DNA from: Brachypterus glaber
Lineage: Eukaryota > Arthropoda > Insecta > Coleoptera > Kateretidae
Assembly: GCA_958510825.1 (NCBI GenBank)
Contig: OY294044.1
Location: 85,296,895-85,360,894, forward strand
Reading direction: 5' to 3'
DNA length: 64,000 nucleotides
In this document: piece after piece, positions 54,201 through 57,239 of the stretch
How positions within the stretch are numbered: the stretch's first letter is position 1
Layout of the letters: each line of letters begins with the position of its first letter
Program-made: the position numbers and the translations under genes
Notes under the pieces: model-generated
Told to the model about the DNA's origin: nothing
The model's database searches: none
What the model saw: only the letters and a program-made list of their open reading frames with translations

Positions 54201-55885
54201 AGTAAAACTATTAAATAATTTTTAAAGCAAAATAAAAATAAATAATTGCTAATAGTAAACACAGTTTAATTATGTCATTGCTGGTTTTAAAAACCCATAT
54301 AAAATAGGATCGCATTAACACAAATACACAAATAAATTTACTTGAGAAATACGATAATGCTAAAAAACAGCATACATTACAGGACATGGTTTAGTAGAGT
54401 TTTTTTTTTATTAAAAAAGATTATTTTAAAATGGTCCATCACTATCATATTAGCTATAGGGAGAGAAAGATTTAGTTGGTATGATTTTTTTCTGGTTTCT
54501 TTGACCACATAATTGTTTTAACTTTTAACAAAAAGGTGAATATAAAAATTATATTAAGTGTAAATAAATAATAAAATAAAATTACATACAGACTATTTAA
54601 AATTTAATTTTTTTATTAGGTAAAAACTATAAAAAATTAAGTCCAGTGATTTTTAAAAATTAATTTACATTTCATGCAAAAATAACTAATAAAAATATCT
54701 ATATTTTTTAAAAGTTGCTACATCAAAACCCAGTCCAATGCAGAATTTAAATTATTTTATGAATAGATAAAAACAAAGATATCCTAAATTAAGATTACTT
54801 ATGGTCTGTTTCATCAAGCAAGATAGTAAATTAAAAATCGCACAGTAAATATTTTTAAAACAGGTTTGAATAGTGTATGTTAGTGTATAGAATATAGTTT
54901 TGTTTGTAGAATAAACTACACAGTATATTCGCACATCCAATATTAGAATCTGATTTGAAAATATTCACTGTGCGGTTTTTAATATACTATCTTACTTGAT
55001 GAAACAGACCATAGAATCTTTAGATTAAAGAAAAGTTGTTTAAATATCCACGCAATTAAACGGATTTTCATAAATAAAAAAAGTATTTTTACCCGTATAT
55101 TTTATTCCAAAAAAAATCTTTCTCTTTTTCAAGAGCATTGCAATGCGATAGGATACATCGTGATCTATAACAGTTAAAATTATTATTGTACCATATAAAT
55201 AAAATTGTATGATTACTAATTAGAAATTATTGGTAAACGCAAAAATATTATTAACCATTGTCATGCTTGTTGCTATTAAACATACATGCTGTAAATCATG
55301 CATTTAGAGAGTGGGTGCTATTTAACTTTTTAAGGTTGGAGGTAGTAACTTAGGAGTGATTAATAAGGGGGTAATTTCTTTTATAAATGTATTAAATATA
55401 TTTGAAAATTATTTAAATATTTTAAGTTCCACTCGATCATCTCAATCCGTCCAGACTCATAGACACGTCTATGAGATATAACCTGAGTGAATAAGGTTGG
55501 GCCACCCTGTATATATTGCAATACTTTTGAGGTAGGAATAGACCAATATTGCATTTGCATTGCATCATCAGGAAAGCAATATTTATAGGTTCAAAACCCA
55601 AAAAAGTTCTAATAAAAAAACTTACCTGTGGGCTGACTCCAAGCATTCGCAGAGAAGGAGGAATGTTGATATTTGCAGGAATCTGAACATTGCCAAAATC
55701 GACGGTGAAGGCTTCACACCAAATGCCAAAATGCCCAATATCAAAAACGGTTAAGTCACCTGGTAAGGTAAGAACAATCGTTTTCCTGTCGTATCTACGA
55801 AGAGGAATTTCTTTTCCATTTTCATCTGGAACTCTAATACCTTGTGGAGATGGTTTTGGACCTCTGCCTACCCAAAATTTGGCAT
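8924..55885 (-). CDS. Skeletor: Skeletor-like DM13/DOMON protein, 5'-partial, 9 coding exons
   Basis: Joined exons 55885-55626, 29518-29419, 18477-18293, 16942-16591, 16399-16244, 15208-15071, 13549-13356, 12688-12464 and 11071-8924 read in one frame for about 1,252 residues to TAA. Order: C-terminal part of the second DM13 domain (1-87), DOMON domain (about 88-275, cytochrome-type heme/sugar-binding fold in other families), basic linker (300-352), cupredoxin-like region (353-556), then a long Thr/Pro-rich region with an RSKR site and a hydrophobic tail. The match to Drosophila Skeletor is strong (FWVGRGPKPSPQG, IVLTLPGDLT, YYAQMGPTGGK, YHPFYITDD, HRYLGWKI). Skeletor was first described as a spindle-matrix protein, but its domains suggest a secreted or surface redox-type protein. 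The signal peptide and first DM13 must lie beyond the right edge. Introns range from about 190 nt to 26 kb. Confidence 0.93.
11277..12236. mobile_element. piggyBac-like non-autonomous element with TTAA target duplication
   Basis: TTAA (11273-11276) and TTAA (12237-12240) flank 960 bp whose ends are CCCGGCGTCTGACA and TGTCAGACGCCGGG, a perfect 14-bp TIR that extends imperfectly to about 19 bp. CCC-type ends with TTAA duplication are characteristic of piggyBac. A subterminal inverted pair (GACACGTGGGGTGTCA near 11287; TGACACCCCACGTGTCA near 11471) and CACCTGTC near the right end add structure. No transposase ORF. It sits in the last Skeletor intron. Confidence 0.82.
12464..12688 (-). CDS. Skeletor: Skeletor exon: cupredoxin-like region, second half
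   Basis: 75 codons, phase 0 at both ends; acceptor AG 12690-12689. It encodes NVTIFAGVEQRNDGTVVPTG, CYWTP, YESFGAYQRILELKCDQGEP and PDKNTPDTVYYQ. The donor inferred from the family join (YYQ/CYSHRYLGWKI) is GTTCGT at 12463-12458, which is weak (+3 T, +4 C). If it is not spliced, the frame adds VRSFI and stops. Confidence 0.9.
12758..13348. mobile_element. TIR/foldback element abutting a Skeletor splice donor
   Basis: Starts TACAGGGTGTTTTATTAGCC and ends AAACACCCTGTA, TA-flanked. Long imperfect arms (AGATCTTATCTTTCTTTGTT... against ...AACAAAGAAAGATAGAACCT). The right end stops 7-8 nt before the GT of the exon 13356-13549 donor. Confidence 0.78.
13356..13549 (-). CDS. Skeletor: Skeletor exon: cupredoxin-like region, middle
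   Basis: Acceptor AG 13551-13550; donor GTAAGA 13355-13350. It encodes (G)HVGWGISWYINGLLIPEINV, VRGKQYTFIVEGGQDPEIPA and KYHPFYITDDSVGGYEHKTA. The open frame continues past the donor into a foldback element, so a naive ORF overruns the exon. The element's end is 8-9 nt into the intron. Confidence 0.94.
13978..15015. mobile_element. Nested foldback element (GAAATAGCTATTTTTC ends)
   Basis: The left arm GAAATAGCTATTTTTCTAAC...GAGGCTCTTTTCCGCAC pairs with the right GTGCGGAAAAGAGCCTC...GTTAGGAAAATAGCTATTTC. Inside is a second palindrome (14222-14475: GATCGGTCGCCATGGAAGAAG against CTTCCATGGCGACCGATTA), and the AGTGCGGAAAAG hairpin recurs at 14025-14070, 14290-14390 and 14890-14985. No ORF of note. 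Confidence 0.75.
15071..15208 (-). CDS. Skeletor: Skeletor exon: start of cupredoxin-like region
   Basis: Acceptor AG 15210-15209, donor GTAGGT from 15070. It encodes VPTPAPASRKNAWKIPPIEC, YEPEDGVYYAQMGPTGGKRG and YPAITG, nearly identical to the corresponding block of Drosophila Skeletor. Phase 1 at both ends. The end of a foldback element (15015) lies 55 nt inside the intron. Confidence 0.94.
15349..15586. mobile_element. Small TIR element containing GGAGGAAATCT-type minisatellite
   Basis: Ends CCGAGGGGTAAACCGC and GCGGTTTAGCCCTCGG (15 of 16 paired). Between them are imperfect units such as GGAGGAAATCTTTAAAG and GAGGTAATCT, plus near-terminal direct copies of AGGAATTCAGGTGTACAAA. The same outer organisation (AGGAATTC...TGTACAAATTTCAGACGCGG) flanks the minisatellite at 34140-34960. 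Confidence 0.65.
16244..16399 (-). CDS. Skeletor: Skeletor exon: basic low-complexity linker
   Basis: Acceptor AG 16401-16400, donor GTAAGC 16243-16238; 2 + 51 codons + 1. It encodes TQAPRTRGTERRRGGNRGSQ and KQTSRGTNRAAQRG, a Lys/Arg/Gln-rich disordered linker between DOMON and the cupredoxin-like part. The open frame continuing past 16244 is intron. Drosophila has a variable linker at the same place. Confidence 0.85.
16432..16585. mobile_element. Fragment of the foldback superfamily next to a Skeletor donor
   Basis: ACAGGCTGATTCAGAATTGG at the left, then the GGAGATTCTATAAAAG and CACCTAGGTTCGAAA segments known from the larger copies. It ends within about 10 nt of the donor of exon 16591-16942. 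Confidence 0.55.
16591..16942 (-). CDS. Skeletor: Skeletor exon: end of DOMON
   Basis: Acceptor AG 16944-16943, donor GTATGT from 16590. It encodes ENTNNIRLLNAAMVNGYSIV, TYQRPL, IIWAVGPLNQRDEVSFHSSY and GRPARWNCPMPEG, the C-terminal half of the DOMON domain, then an Ala/Glu/Gln-rich tail (QQAQKQKIVEEVTQAAAVAE). The ATG within AAMVNG is internal, not a start: conserved sequence continues 5' of it to the acceptor. Confidence 0.94.
17279..17437. repeat. Palindromic element, Skeletor intron
   Basis: CCCTCTTGGACATAATCTTG...GAACTACTACCAATTTTG pairs with AGGATATTGGTAGTAGTCC...GATTATGTTCAAAAGGG. A short second hairpin, CATCGGCACTTAGTGC...AAAGTGCCGATG, follows at about 17451-17483. Confidence 0.65.
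17438..18292. other. Skeletor intron remainder without genes
   Basis: AT-rich sequence with a piece of the dispersed CGACGTTTTATAC...TCTGTCTG repeat (about 17530-17590) and a second AGTGCCGATGT copy near 18083. No coding or RNA feature seen. Confidence 0.35.
18293..18477 (-). CDS. Skeletor: Skeletor exon: central DOMON
   Basis: Acceptor AG 18479-18478, donor GTAAGT 18292-18287. It encodes (D)NREYMSFGISGEEQKSVMVG, GDVVVAWVDKETLKGYADDY and CSGPAGSCPDNRLL. The YMSFGIS and VVAWVD blocks are typical DOMON strands; the two Cys fit a disulfide in an extracellular protein. Phase 1 in, phase 0 out. Confidence 0.94.
18595..19686. mobile_element. Foldback superfamily, copy 4, with nested insertions
   Basis: Left part AAGAAGTGATTCTATGTCG...GAGCCCTAAGGGAGCTACGA; right part GGACCTAGAATCACCGCTTA...TGAATCACCCTGTA. 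The left end is eroded. Nested inside are a MITE family 2 piece (18701-18830) and a segment with direct copies of CTCATGGTGGCCCA (19193-19235, 19530-19545). Confidence 0.65.
18701..18830. mobile_element. MITE family 2, copy 2 (nested)
   Basis: Shares GTTACGCCCATGTTAATGG, TATAGGAAAATAGC and GCGTTACGTAATACCTGAAC GTTCCC with the copies at 6189 and 25577, here inserted in the foldback's internal box region. Confidence 0.7.
19684..20787. mobile_element. Foldback superfamily, subfamily B, copy 1
   Basis: Near-perfect long palindrome: CATATGTCTAAAAATGCGTC ATAAGGGAGCTACGCCCC at about 19727 reappears inverted at about 20671-20708, and GTGTGCGAAACGGGGGGG at 19905 reappears inverted at about 20515. The same subfamily occurs at 31074-32256 and as a fragment at 33149-33352. 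No transposase. Confidence 0.82.
21135..22931 (-). pseudogene. Reverse transcriptase part of the RTE-like LINE
   Basis: Two same-frame segments (22931-22422 and 22421-21135) are separated by one TGA where the family reads a conserved NYRGI block (HNYRGITLLS follows immediately). The polymerase motif is FADD. All other core RT motifs are present, so a single nonsense change is the only defect in this half. Confidence 0.85.
23386..24121 (-). pseudogene. Endonuclease part of the RTE-like LINE
   Basis: Two overlapping frames (24121-23858 and 23910-23386) make up one endonuclease/exonuclease/phosphatase-type domain; the switch is at a homopolymer run near 23925. Catalytic-type motifs TWNV, TETK, GDLNG and SIIDYIL are visible. 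A stop after TERTN (23388-23386) precedes a still-recognisable SDHYLLVAKI segment. Confidence 0.8.
24938..25206. mobile_element. MITE family 3, copy 1 (CCAAC...AACTCTTC ends)
   Basis: About 269 bp. CAACAAACTAACAACTCTTC CCTCTAGAATA at the left matches the inverse TATTCTAGAGAGAAGAGTTATTAGTTCGTTGG at the right. The interior AGGCCTGAACAATAAC...CAGTAACTGTTATTG is shared with 45902-46163. No ORF. Confidence 0.82.
25577..25683. mobile_element. MITE family 2, copy 3 (partial)
   Basis: TTTTGGAGTGTTACGCCCAT...AATGGTATAG...GCGTTACGTAATACTTGAAC GTTCCC with a G run in the middle. One end of the family is missing. Confidence 0.65.
25700..26680. repeat. Inverted plus tandem array of CCCCCTGAGGGG units
   Basis: Imperfect units of about 120-130 bp built on CCCCCTGAGGGGCGGGGGGT AG, 'TTTTCGTGAAAATTGGTATA' and 'TGAATCTGATAATAAA' occur at about 26270, 26385, 26480 and 26580; an inverted unit is at about 25700-25800. 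The array is bounded by the AAGCGTTCTTAAGTTATCGT dispersed repeat (about 25890). Confidence 0.65.
27773..28413. mobile_element. Foldback element with TATACAGAGCGGTCC ends
   Basis: Left TATACAGAGCGGTCCAAAAG and right TTTTTGGAGCGCACTGTATA. CATTTTAAGAGCTGAAA and ACACGACCCCCTTTTCCATT have inverse partners across a loop of about 200 bp. TA target site; no ORF. Confidence 0.75.
28414..29240. other. Skeletor intron, no gene seen
   Basis: AT-rich unique-looking DNA; TGTAGGTTTGCCT occurs twice near 28780 and 28805. Nothing else recognisable. Confidence 0.35.
29241..29374. repeat. Short palindromic element near Skeletor exon 29419-29518
   Basis: GTGTACATAACT...GGAAAGTG pairs with CACTTTCCACACTAGTTATG. 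The centre holds CTCGCCTGACAGCTCGTTCG, GC-rich against an AT-rich background. It ends about 45 nt from the exon's donor side. Confidence 0.6.
29419..29518 (-). CDS. Skeletor: Skeletor exon: start of DOMON domain
   Basis: A 100-bp exon (phase 0 in, phase 1 out; acceptor AG 29520-29519, donor GTAAG from 29418). It encodes SKLNCEVIYDNLAFEVRWAV then AGESIVLQLVAKL, matching the start of the Skeletor DOMON domain. It is isolated by a 26 kb intron upstream and an 11 kb intron downstream, both full of repeats. Confidence 0.93.
29596..29785. repeat. Two adjacent short palindromes upstream of Skeletor exon 29419-29518
   Basis: CGTATAATAATTGCTATTAATC pairs with GATTAATAGCTATTATACGCG around a GAGCCGAAAGGCGAG centre; then CAGCCGTGATTAATAGG pairs with CCCATTAGTCACGGCC. 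They are repeat-derived and non-coding. Confidence 0.6.
30270..32545. mobile_element. Large foldback interrupted by a second foldback
   Basis: The left arm (GCTGGTGACTTTTAGTTGAG..., GAGATATAGCGCACAGTGGT, GCCAAAAAAAAAACGGATTT) reappears inverted at about 32310-32520. Inner arms about 30590-30715 (TTTATATAAATACTAAAGAT, CCAGTGAAGGAGATTTT) and 30945-31070 pair as well. Subfamily-B foldback 31074-32256 is inserted in the right arm. No ORF. Confidence 0.72.
31074..32256. mobile_element. Foldback superfamily, subfamily B, copy 2
   Basis: TA-flanked, starts TACAGGGTGTATTTAAAATAG and ends AAATACACCGTGTATA. It is nearly collinear with 19684-20787, including CATATGTCTAAAAATGCGTC, AAGGGAGCTACGCCCC and the GCGAAACGGGGGGCC tract, each present in both orientations. 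It is a nested insertion in the 30270-32545 palindrome. Confidence 0.82.
32577..32885. repeat. Palindromic element around 32.7 kb
   Basis: CGCACCCTTGCTTCAAAAGTGA pairs with TCACTTTTGAAGCAAGGATG; TTTGGTTTAGTTTTGTTTGG with CCAAACTAAACCAAA; AACTCCAATTTATTAC with the inner GATAATTGGAGTTT. No ORF. Confidence 0.7.
33149..33352. mobile_element. Solo right end of a subfamily-B foldback
   Basis: GTTGACGTGCAAAACCTCGT...GGGGCGTAGCTCCCTTATGA...AAATACACCGTGTA matches the right-hand 200 bp of the copy ending at 32256. The rest of the element is absent. Confidence 0.75.
33511..33635. repeat. Short palindromic element (AAAATAGTATACAGGT)
   Basis: Left AAAATAGTATACAGGTC and right CACCTGTAATTGTACTATT; the centre GGCACTTCGTGCC is a perfect small hairpin. 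Same design as 2755-2896 and 29241-29374. Confidence 0.55.
34140..34960. repeat. GGAACTC minisatellite followed by a GGCGCC-containing tandem array
   Basis: 34146-34290 consists of about ten 12-15 bp units such as GGAGGAACTCTGGAGGAACT. Then 34425-34790 holds five imperfect units of about 70-100 bp, each with GGCGCCAA(G/T)TTT and AACCGTCAGGGACAAAG. The block is bracketed by direct copies of AGGAATTCTTTTGTACAAAT/TTCAGACGCGGTCAG at about 34280-34320 and 34917-34957. The open frames here are repeat artefacts. Confidence 0.75.
34961..35400. other. Skeletor intron, no gene seen
   Basis: AT-rich, starts with a short (AATC)n run at about 34969. No inverted repeat or ORF stands out. Confidence 0.3.
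35450..35635. repeat. Palindromic element centred near 35545
   Basis: GTGAACTATTTCGTTTTTGTGAA pairs with TTCACAAAACGTAATAGTTCAC, TTCTATTGACTTCTCTGTAAT with ATTACAGAGAAGTCAATAGAA, and AACTCTCGTTAA with TTAACGAGAGTT. Arms are about 85 bp. Confidence 0.75.
35977..36953. mobile_element. Foldback superfamily, copy 5, carrying a SINE
   Basis: Starts TACAGGGTTATTCAGAAATA and ends ...TTCTGAATAACCCTGTATA, as in copy 1. The left arm is interrupted by the SINE at 36125-36374: sequence on both sides is contiguous in copies 2 and 3 (AAATAAGGTTTTT then TAATAACTCT...GAGCGACGAG). Confidence 0.78.
36125..36374 (-). mobile_element. tRNA-derived SINE, full-length-looking copy
   Basis: On the minus strand it starts GGGAGGCATAGCGTAGTGGC (A-box-like) and has GAGTTCGATTCTCAC (B box, 36313-36325) at tRNA spacing. 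A roughly 170-bp tRNA-unrelated body follows, ending CTACTAGCCCACACAAGTCC...ACGAGGTTAAACAAACATGT and an A-rich tail. The 5' and 3' ends recur in the copy at 49533-49662, which proves it is a dispersed family. It is not a functional tRNA gene: acceptor-stem pairing is poor. Confidence 0.78.
38278..38440. repeat. 11-bp minisatellite GCATATATATT
   Basis: About 13 nearly perfect head-to-tail copies of GCATATATATT. Because 11 is not a multiple of 3, all frames stay open and give repeating Tyr/Ile/His/Leu peptides on both strands; these are not genes. Confidence 0.95.
38670..39910 (+). mobile_element. 3' fragment of a Jockey/CR1-like LINE
   Basis: Plus-strand frames encode the reverse transcriptase from the catalytic region on (CLDDTLLILSAKTMAELKSL, ILNVDKTVCLFF, KSTKFLGIDLDDDLTWHSQI) and the thumb/C-terminal part (YYALVYSHLNYNIMLWGIAA, QQKRIIRLM, then LYNKLPISLREISNIKVFKR). 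There is a frame change near 39020, and a (TA)n tract (39221-39293) replaces coding sequence. A 3' UTR follows to about 39910. 5'-truncated and inactive. Confidence 0.8.
39221..39293. repeat. (TA)n microsatellite inside the LINE fragment
   Basis: About 36 uninterrupted TA units between the codons for TMPC and KTLLFTK, producing a long Tyr-Ile run in translation. It is expansion within dead LINE coding sequence. Confidence 0.95.
39922..40085. repeat. Palindromic element after the LINE fragment
   Basis: TATAGTCCAGTACGGAAATACG...AGTGACTCATATTTAAA pairs with TTTAAGCATGAGTTACT...CGTATTTACGGATTATAGTATA. The centre is GC-rich (ATCGCGCGGGGAACG). Confidence 0.6.
40251..40424. mobile_element. Fragment of the foldback superfamily at the 5' side of a LINE
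   Basis: CGTAAGGGAGCTAAGTCCCTT and CAATTAATCCTACAGTATTACAACAAGAGT match subfamily B (for example about 20385-20420). The LINE sequence begins about 40425, so the LINE inserted into or next to this fragment. Confidence 0.6.
40488..40844 (+). CDS. LINE ORF1 C-terminal part (coiled coil), truncated
   Basis: Gag-like ORF1 remnant. Heptads in LKNDFSDLKGKLD, LNAVNTELQDLKTRV and VEVLETRISQLEKES predict a coiled coil, as in ORF1 RNA-binding proteins of Jockey/CR1 elements. An in-frame upstream extension carries CxDC. The reading frame changes at the deletion joint near 40806 and ends shortly after, at 40844. Confidence 0.65.
   Translation: MCNEIDKLKNDFSDLKGKLDTQPQYATSADLNAVNTELQDLKTRVESPTYAEMVASALPNKNVEVLETRISQLEKESVVPAKVDNNNSNSNEDLIREMMERQDRASNIIILFLRILLI
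40976..42499 (+). CDS. LINE reverse transcriptase (ORF2, N-terminally truncated)
   Basis: An open 507-codon frame that can be read back in frame to about 40806. RT motifs in order: LKRSCITPIPK, INFRPINTLPTVEKLLERVV, NQSGFRARHSCETSL, AVFIDLKRAFETIDR, GVPQGSILGPLLFIIYIND, LYADDTLIAI, LKLNPNKTKAMVI, IKYLGVVVDNSL, then a C-terminal HFDFCATILYLL, LQRLQNRGMRIILR and YNKLPLEIKSS region. YADD is intact and no stop interrupts the domain, so it is fairly young despite the lost endonuclease. Jockey/CR1 group by motif style; the clade is not certain. Confidence 0.88.
   Translation: MDELKSMVRALDNKCSTHDVLGGKLLKNIFDTIGGPLLTFINMSLKKGVIPKVLKRSCITPIPKIVNTNEAINFRPINTLPTVEKLLERVVYKQLVEYFEKNKLFFENQSGFRARHSCETSLQLTITEFFKMLDKHKFIIAVFIDLKRAFETIDRKILIKKLKYYGVTGDVIEWIINYLSDRQQFTRVDGAESSDIDIELGVPQGSILGPLLFIIYINDINSKLLYDFLNLYADDTLIAICSSNLIDAINRMNELLKALEGYFKINKLKLNPNKTKAMVIAGPRVVKNINTENINLYVENEKIEIVSEIKYLGVVVDNSLAFKKHFEYIKKKISKKLFCFSRISANLDLKTRINVYNAIILPHFDFCATILYLLDISSRAELQRLQNRGMRIILRCSMLTPISVMLNTLQWFNINVKTYYCSMVFIYKVLNGLTPTYFNKFITFNNEIHDHYTRSNANIHIVRTNNNRTMNNLFFKALNEYNKLPLEIKSSVSLNSFKHKLKNTLVT
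43203..43539. other. Skeletor intron, no gene seen
   Basis: AT-rich spacer between the 5.7 kb inverted repeat and the next foldback; nothing recognisable. Confidence 0.3.
43540..45131. mobile_element. 1.6 kb foldback element centred near 44,320
   Basis: Long imperfect arms. Examples: CGATCGGGCCCCAAACTCGG-type (about 43887) against CCGAGTTTGGGGCTCGATCA (about 44831); GACCCTCATGAGTGACTATAG (about 44011) against TAGTCACTCATGAGGGTCAAA (about 44707); CGTTAACGGTGATAG against CTATCACCGTTAAC near the centre. No coding content. Confidence 0.78.
45380..45895. mobile_element. MITE family 4, copy 1 (CACTTTACACGGAGCAA), right end lost
   Basis: Starts CCACTTTACACGGAGCAATTTG and has GTACGCAAGTTTGATTATATG at the left with inverse GCATAGCATCAAACTTGCGC at the right (about 45860-45888). 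The right terminus present in copy 2 (60975-61427) is missing. The interior is nearly identical to copy 2 (AACATGTGCAGTTGCTACTA). Confidence 0.78.
45902..46163. mobile_element. MITE family 3, copy 2
   Basis: CCAACGAACTAACAACTCTTC...GAAGAGTTATTAGTTTGTTGG, with the same interior as 24938-25206. It lies directly against the lost right end of MITE family 4 copy 1. Confidence 0.82.
46300..46500. repeat. Copy of the dispersed GCGTTC-GAGTTAT / ACCGACAG repeat
   Basis: Contains AAAGCGTTCCCGAGTTATAG, GACAGGCCGACAGGTAGACC and CGTCGAAAAACC. Related copies are at about 17530, 25880-25960, 27305-27370, 37560-37680, 43030-43140 and 61990-62095. Confidence 0.65.
46501..47532. other. Skeletor intron, no gene seen
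   Basis: AT-rich; a TACCTACAACTATATATTGTTGTAGGTA hairpin-like stretch (about 47193-47222) is the only structure noted. Confidence 0.3.
47533..48372. mobile_element. Foldback element with a nested TTAA-flanked insertion
   Basis: Left TGTACCGATTGGTTCATCTA...CACAAATCGCTC is the inverse of right GACAAATCGAGTGATTTGTC...GTTGAATCACATTGTA; AAAGTTATCAAAATAAAATT pairs with AACTTATTTTGATAGCTGT. The spacing between arms is increased by the element at 47685-48000. Confidence 0.65.
47685..48000. mobile_element. TTAA-flanked small element (possible piggyBac-type MITE)
   Basis: TTAA at 47681-47684 and 48001-48004 flank 316 bp with ends CGGGTTAACGACCA and TGGTCGTTAACCTG (13 of 14 paired). Inside, direct copies of ATATTGGTGCACAC occur at about 47709 and 47748. 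The first bases are not the usual CCC of piggyBac, so the class is uncertain. Confidence 0.55.
48373..49394. other. Skeletor intron, no gene seen
   Basis: AT-rich, no inverted repeat or ORF that can be supported. Confidence 0.3.
49395..49712. repeat. Palindromic element carrying a SINE
   Basis: GTGATTTGGATATAACGAAGAG pairs with CTCTTCGTTATATCCAAATCAC across 300 bp, most of which is the SINE copy and an AGGAGAATATATTCTC repeat. Confidence 0.7.
49533..49662 (+). mobile_element. tRNA-derived SINE, internally deleted copy
   Basis: GGGAGGCATAGCATAGTGGC TAGCGCGTA is followed at once by GCCGGTGGTTCCC, so the B box and most of the body are missing compared with 36125-36374. The 3' part ACTAGCCCACACAAGTCCTGG...ACGAGGTTAAACAAACATGT is preserved and ends in (TATG)n. 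Without a B box it should be transcriptionally dead. Confidence 0.75.
50201..52091. mobile_element. 1.9 kb foldback with two further palindromes nested inside
   Basis: Outer arms: TTCACCGGGAGATTTGCGTA AGGGGTGTCCGCTAT (about 50230) against ATAGCGGACACCCC TTACGCAAATCACCCGGTGAA (about 52031). Middle: CACTAGGCAACAAATCGC (about 50461) against GTGTTGCCTAGTGTT (about 51612). Inner: 51645-51857 with AGTAGTTATAAGCAAACTTG against CAAGTTTGCTCATAACCACT and the hairpin at 51721-51760. No ORF. Confidence 0.75.
51721..51760. repeat. Perfect 18-bp-stem hairpin, GC-rich
   Basis: ACGGTTACAGTGGGCGCA, loop GAGT, TGCGCCCACTGTAACCGT: all 18 positions pair. It is the centre of the innermost of three nested palindromes. 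Confidence 0.95.
52185..52440. repeat. Nearly perfect 256-bp palindrome (CTACACT/AGTGTAG ends)
   Basis: Starts CTACACTAAAAAAAATAAAT and ends ATTTTTTTTTACAGTGTAG. GGTAATATGTTTCCAAGCA and its inverse, and TTGTAATTTTACAATG with its inverse, pair around ACATGTACATGT. Almost no loop, so it is likely a recent MITE hairpin. It lies 130 bp downstream of the Q-rich exon. Confidence 0.82.
52574..53410 (-). CDS. Glutamine-rich exon, probable alternative last exon of Skeletor
   Basis: A good acceptor (TTGTTACAG, AG at 53412-53411) opens a 278-codon frame ending TAA at 52574. It starts KRQQTFDQITRDVAPQRQRV, continues with an Arg-rich stretch, then about 220 residues that are nearly half Gln in mixed CAA/CAG codons with Tyr, Leu, Pro and His, and ends HPIYAQFG. 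The entry phase (0) is the exit phase of the DM13 exon 2.2 kb upstream, so splicing gives a DM13 protein with a poly-Q tail and no DOMON. ATTAAA lies just after the stop (52567-52562). It could instead be the last exon of a separate nested gene; no other first exon was found. Prion-like composition is seen, but its function is unknown. Confidence 0.6.
   Translation of the reverse strand, partial: KRQQTFDQITRDVAPQRQRVGGNLKPTTFRPPRQFDFNRRLDQAYQQNQQHDLVHRDSFSQAQQHALIPQQQPLLQHQNGLIPQQHALIQQQQPAFGQQHVIQPSYQQQVVPLQNNYVHQQQNIPQQQYYQQQNQNLIQQQSYQQQRLFQDQPAQFYHQQQNLIQQPLNQLQRVDNQEQQRLYQQQTAQQQQQNEQLIYQQNPQQNPQQIQQVAYQPLNLQQERLYQEQLAYNQILQQRKLLEEQQLKAQLSQQHNRFGFANQQQASSQQHPIYAQFG
53411..54799. other. 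Skeletor intron upstream of the Q-rich exon, no other gene seen
   Basis: AT-rich; the branch-point/acceptor region for the Q-rich exon occupies the left edge. No further feature can be supported. Confidence 0.35.
54800..55013. mobile_element. MITE family 1, copy 2
   Basis: TATGGTCTGTTTCATCAAGC...TTGATGAAACAGACCATA. It matches 149-363 along its length, including CAGGTTTGAATAG and CGCACATCCAATATT. Confidence 0.82.
55626..55885 (-). CDS. Skeletor: Skeletor exon: end of second DM13 domain
   Basis: Acceptor AG 55887-55886, donor GTAAG 55625-55621; 2 + 86 codons, so phase 1 in and phase 0 out. It encodes (D)AKFWVGRGPKPSPQGIR..., RRYDRKTIVLTLPGDLTVFD, IGHFGIWCEAFTVDFG and ends PPSLRMLGVSPQ, the signature of DM13. 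It is the most 5' exon found in the window; the preceding exon should supply the G of the split Asp codon. Confidence 0.95.
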
Positions 55886-56684
55886 CTGCAATAAAACATA
55901 TTTTCTTAAGAAAGAGTTTGATTTTTGGAATAAAATAAAACATCCAGGGTGTTTGGTAGGGATTATGAGAAACTTGGCAGGGTGATGGATTAGGTAATTT
56001 CCAACATGTTTTCTGAATACGACTTTAACCTAAGACTCAAGGTCATAGAGTTATGATTATTTTTCAATGTTTCTTAAAATATAACATTATTTTACCTTCT
56101 TTTCTATCTTTTTTTCTTTTGTACTTATGCACTGAAAATAAATTTTGTTGGTATCCTTGTAATTATGCATGTTTTTATTGAATGATAATTTTTGCAGATG
56201 TAATCCAAAAAAATTATTGGTGCGCTTACAAACTTCACAGAATGGATTAAAAAAACTTACAACTCATTTTTGTTCTTTTTTTAACTAAAATCGAAAGCGA
56301 TGCAGATCTTCGAATAATTTTAAAAAGATCTTTGATTAATGCGCTTTCTAATGGTATGCCACATGCATAAAAAAACTTTAATTACCTTGATAAAAAAGCA
56401 AAATTCTTAGTGTGTACTGTACAGTAAAATTTTTGCAAAAGTCGCATGCTCTAGAAAAAACACTGGAATTTGTCTTGCTCAATATTATCAGGACCACTTA
56501 GAAGGTATAAAACCAAAAAGGTAACCGTAGTAGTTTTTAACTGTGTAAGAATCTTATCCAAGGATAAATATAAAATAAGTTATCGCCACAAATATTAGTT
56601 TTTGGCCCGTTTGTTCCTTTGCCCTTGCACAGTGACGTAATCTACAAACATCCAGAATCGTTTGGTAAAAGATTTTTTTTTGAT

Positions 56685-56756
<72 letters not shown>

Positions 56757-57239
56757 CCCTTAAGATCGGTAAAAGGTTAAAGTTCAATTCAATTCAACTT
56801 ATTTTGGCAAATTTAATTAAAATGAACAGACGCCGAATTAAATTTTAAATACTGTCTGTCTCGTGAGCCGATAGTATATTTCGAAGTCTGGAAATGAACA
56901 TCTTAAAAAAGGAGCTTTAAAAGACTGTTAAAAGTTTCTTTAAACTCTCAGGGAGTAAAGAATTATACAGCGAGAAATAAAATGCAAAAAAGTTTGGACT
57001 TTTATTTTAATAAAATAAAAGTTTTAGTTGTCACTTACTTTAATAATTTAGGTTAGTAACCGGTTTCGATTATCATCGTCAGACTCGCCAAAAATAGTTT
57101 AAAATATATTAAAAGACTTATCCATAAAAGGTACAAAAATAACTATAAGAAAATATTTATAACTGTAAAACACCGATATCTTAATACATTTATAAATGTT
57201 TTCCAATACTTATTTTAGTAGGTACCTTTTATAGACTAC
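55886..57239. other. First visible Skeletor intron, proximal part
   Basis: AT-rich. Contains a (TA)n microsatellite (about 56690-56753). I looked for the preceding DM13 exon (ending with the codons for a YDG...PD-type motif and a phase-1 donor) and did not find it. Confidence 0.4.
56690..56753. repeat. (TA)n microsatellite
   Basis: About 32 TA units without visible interruption. Confidence 0.95.
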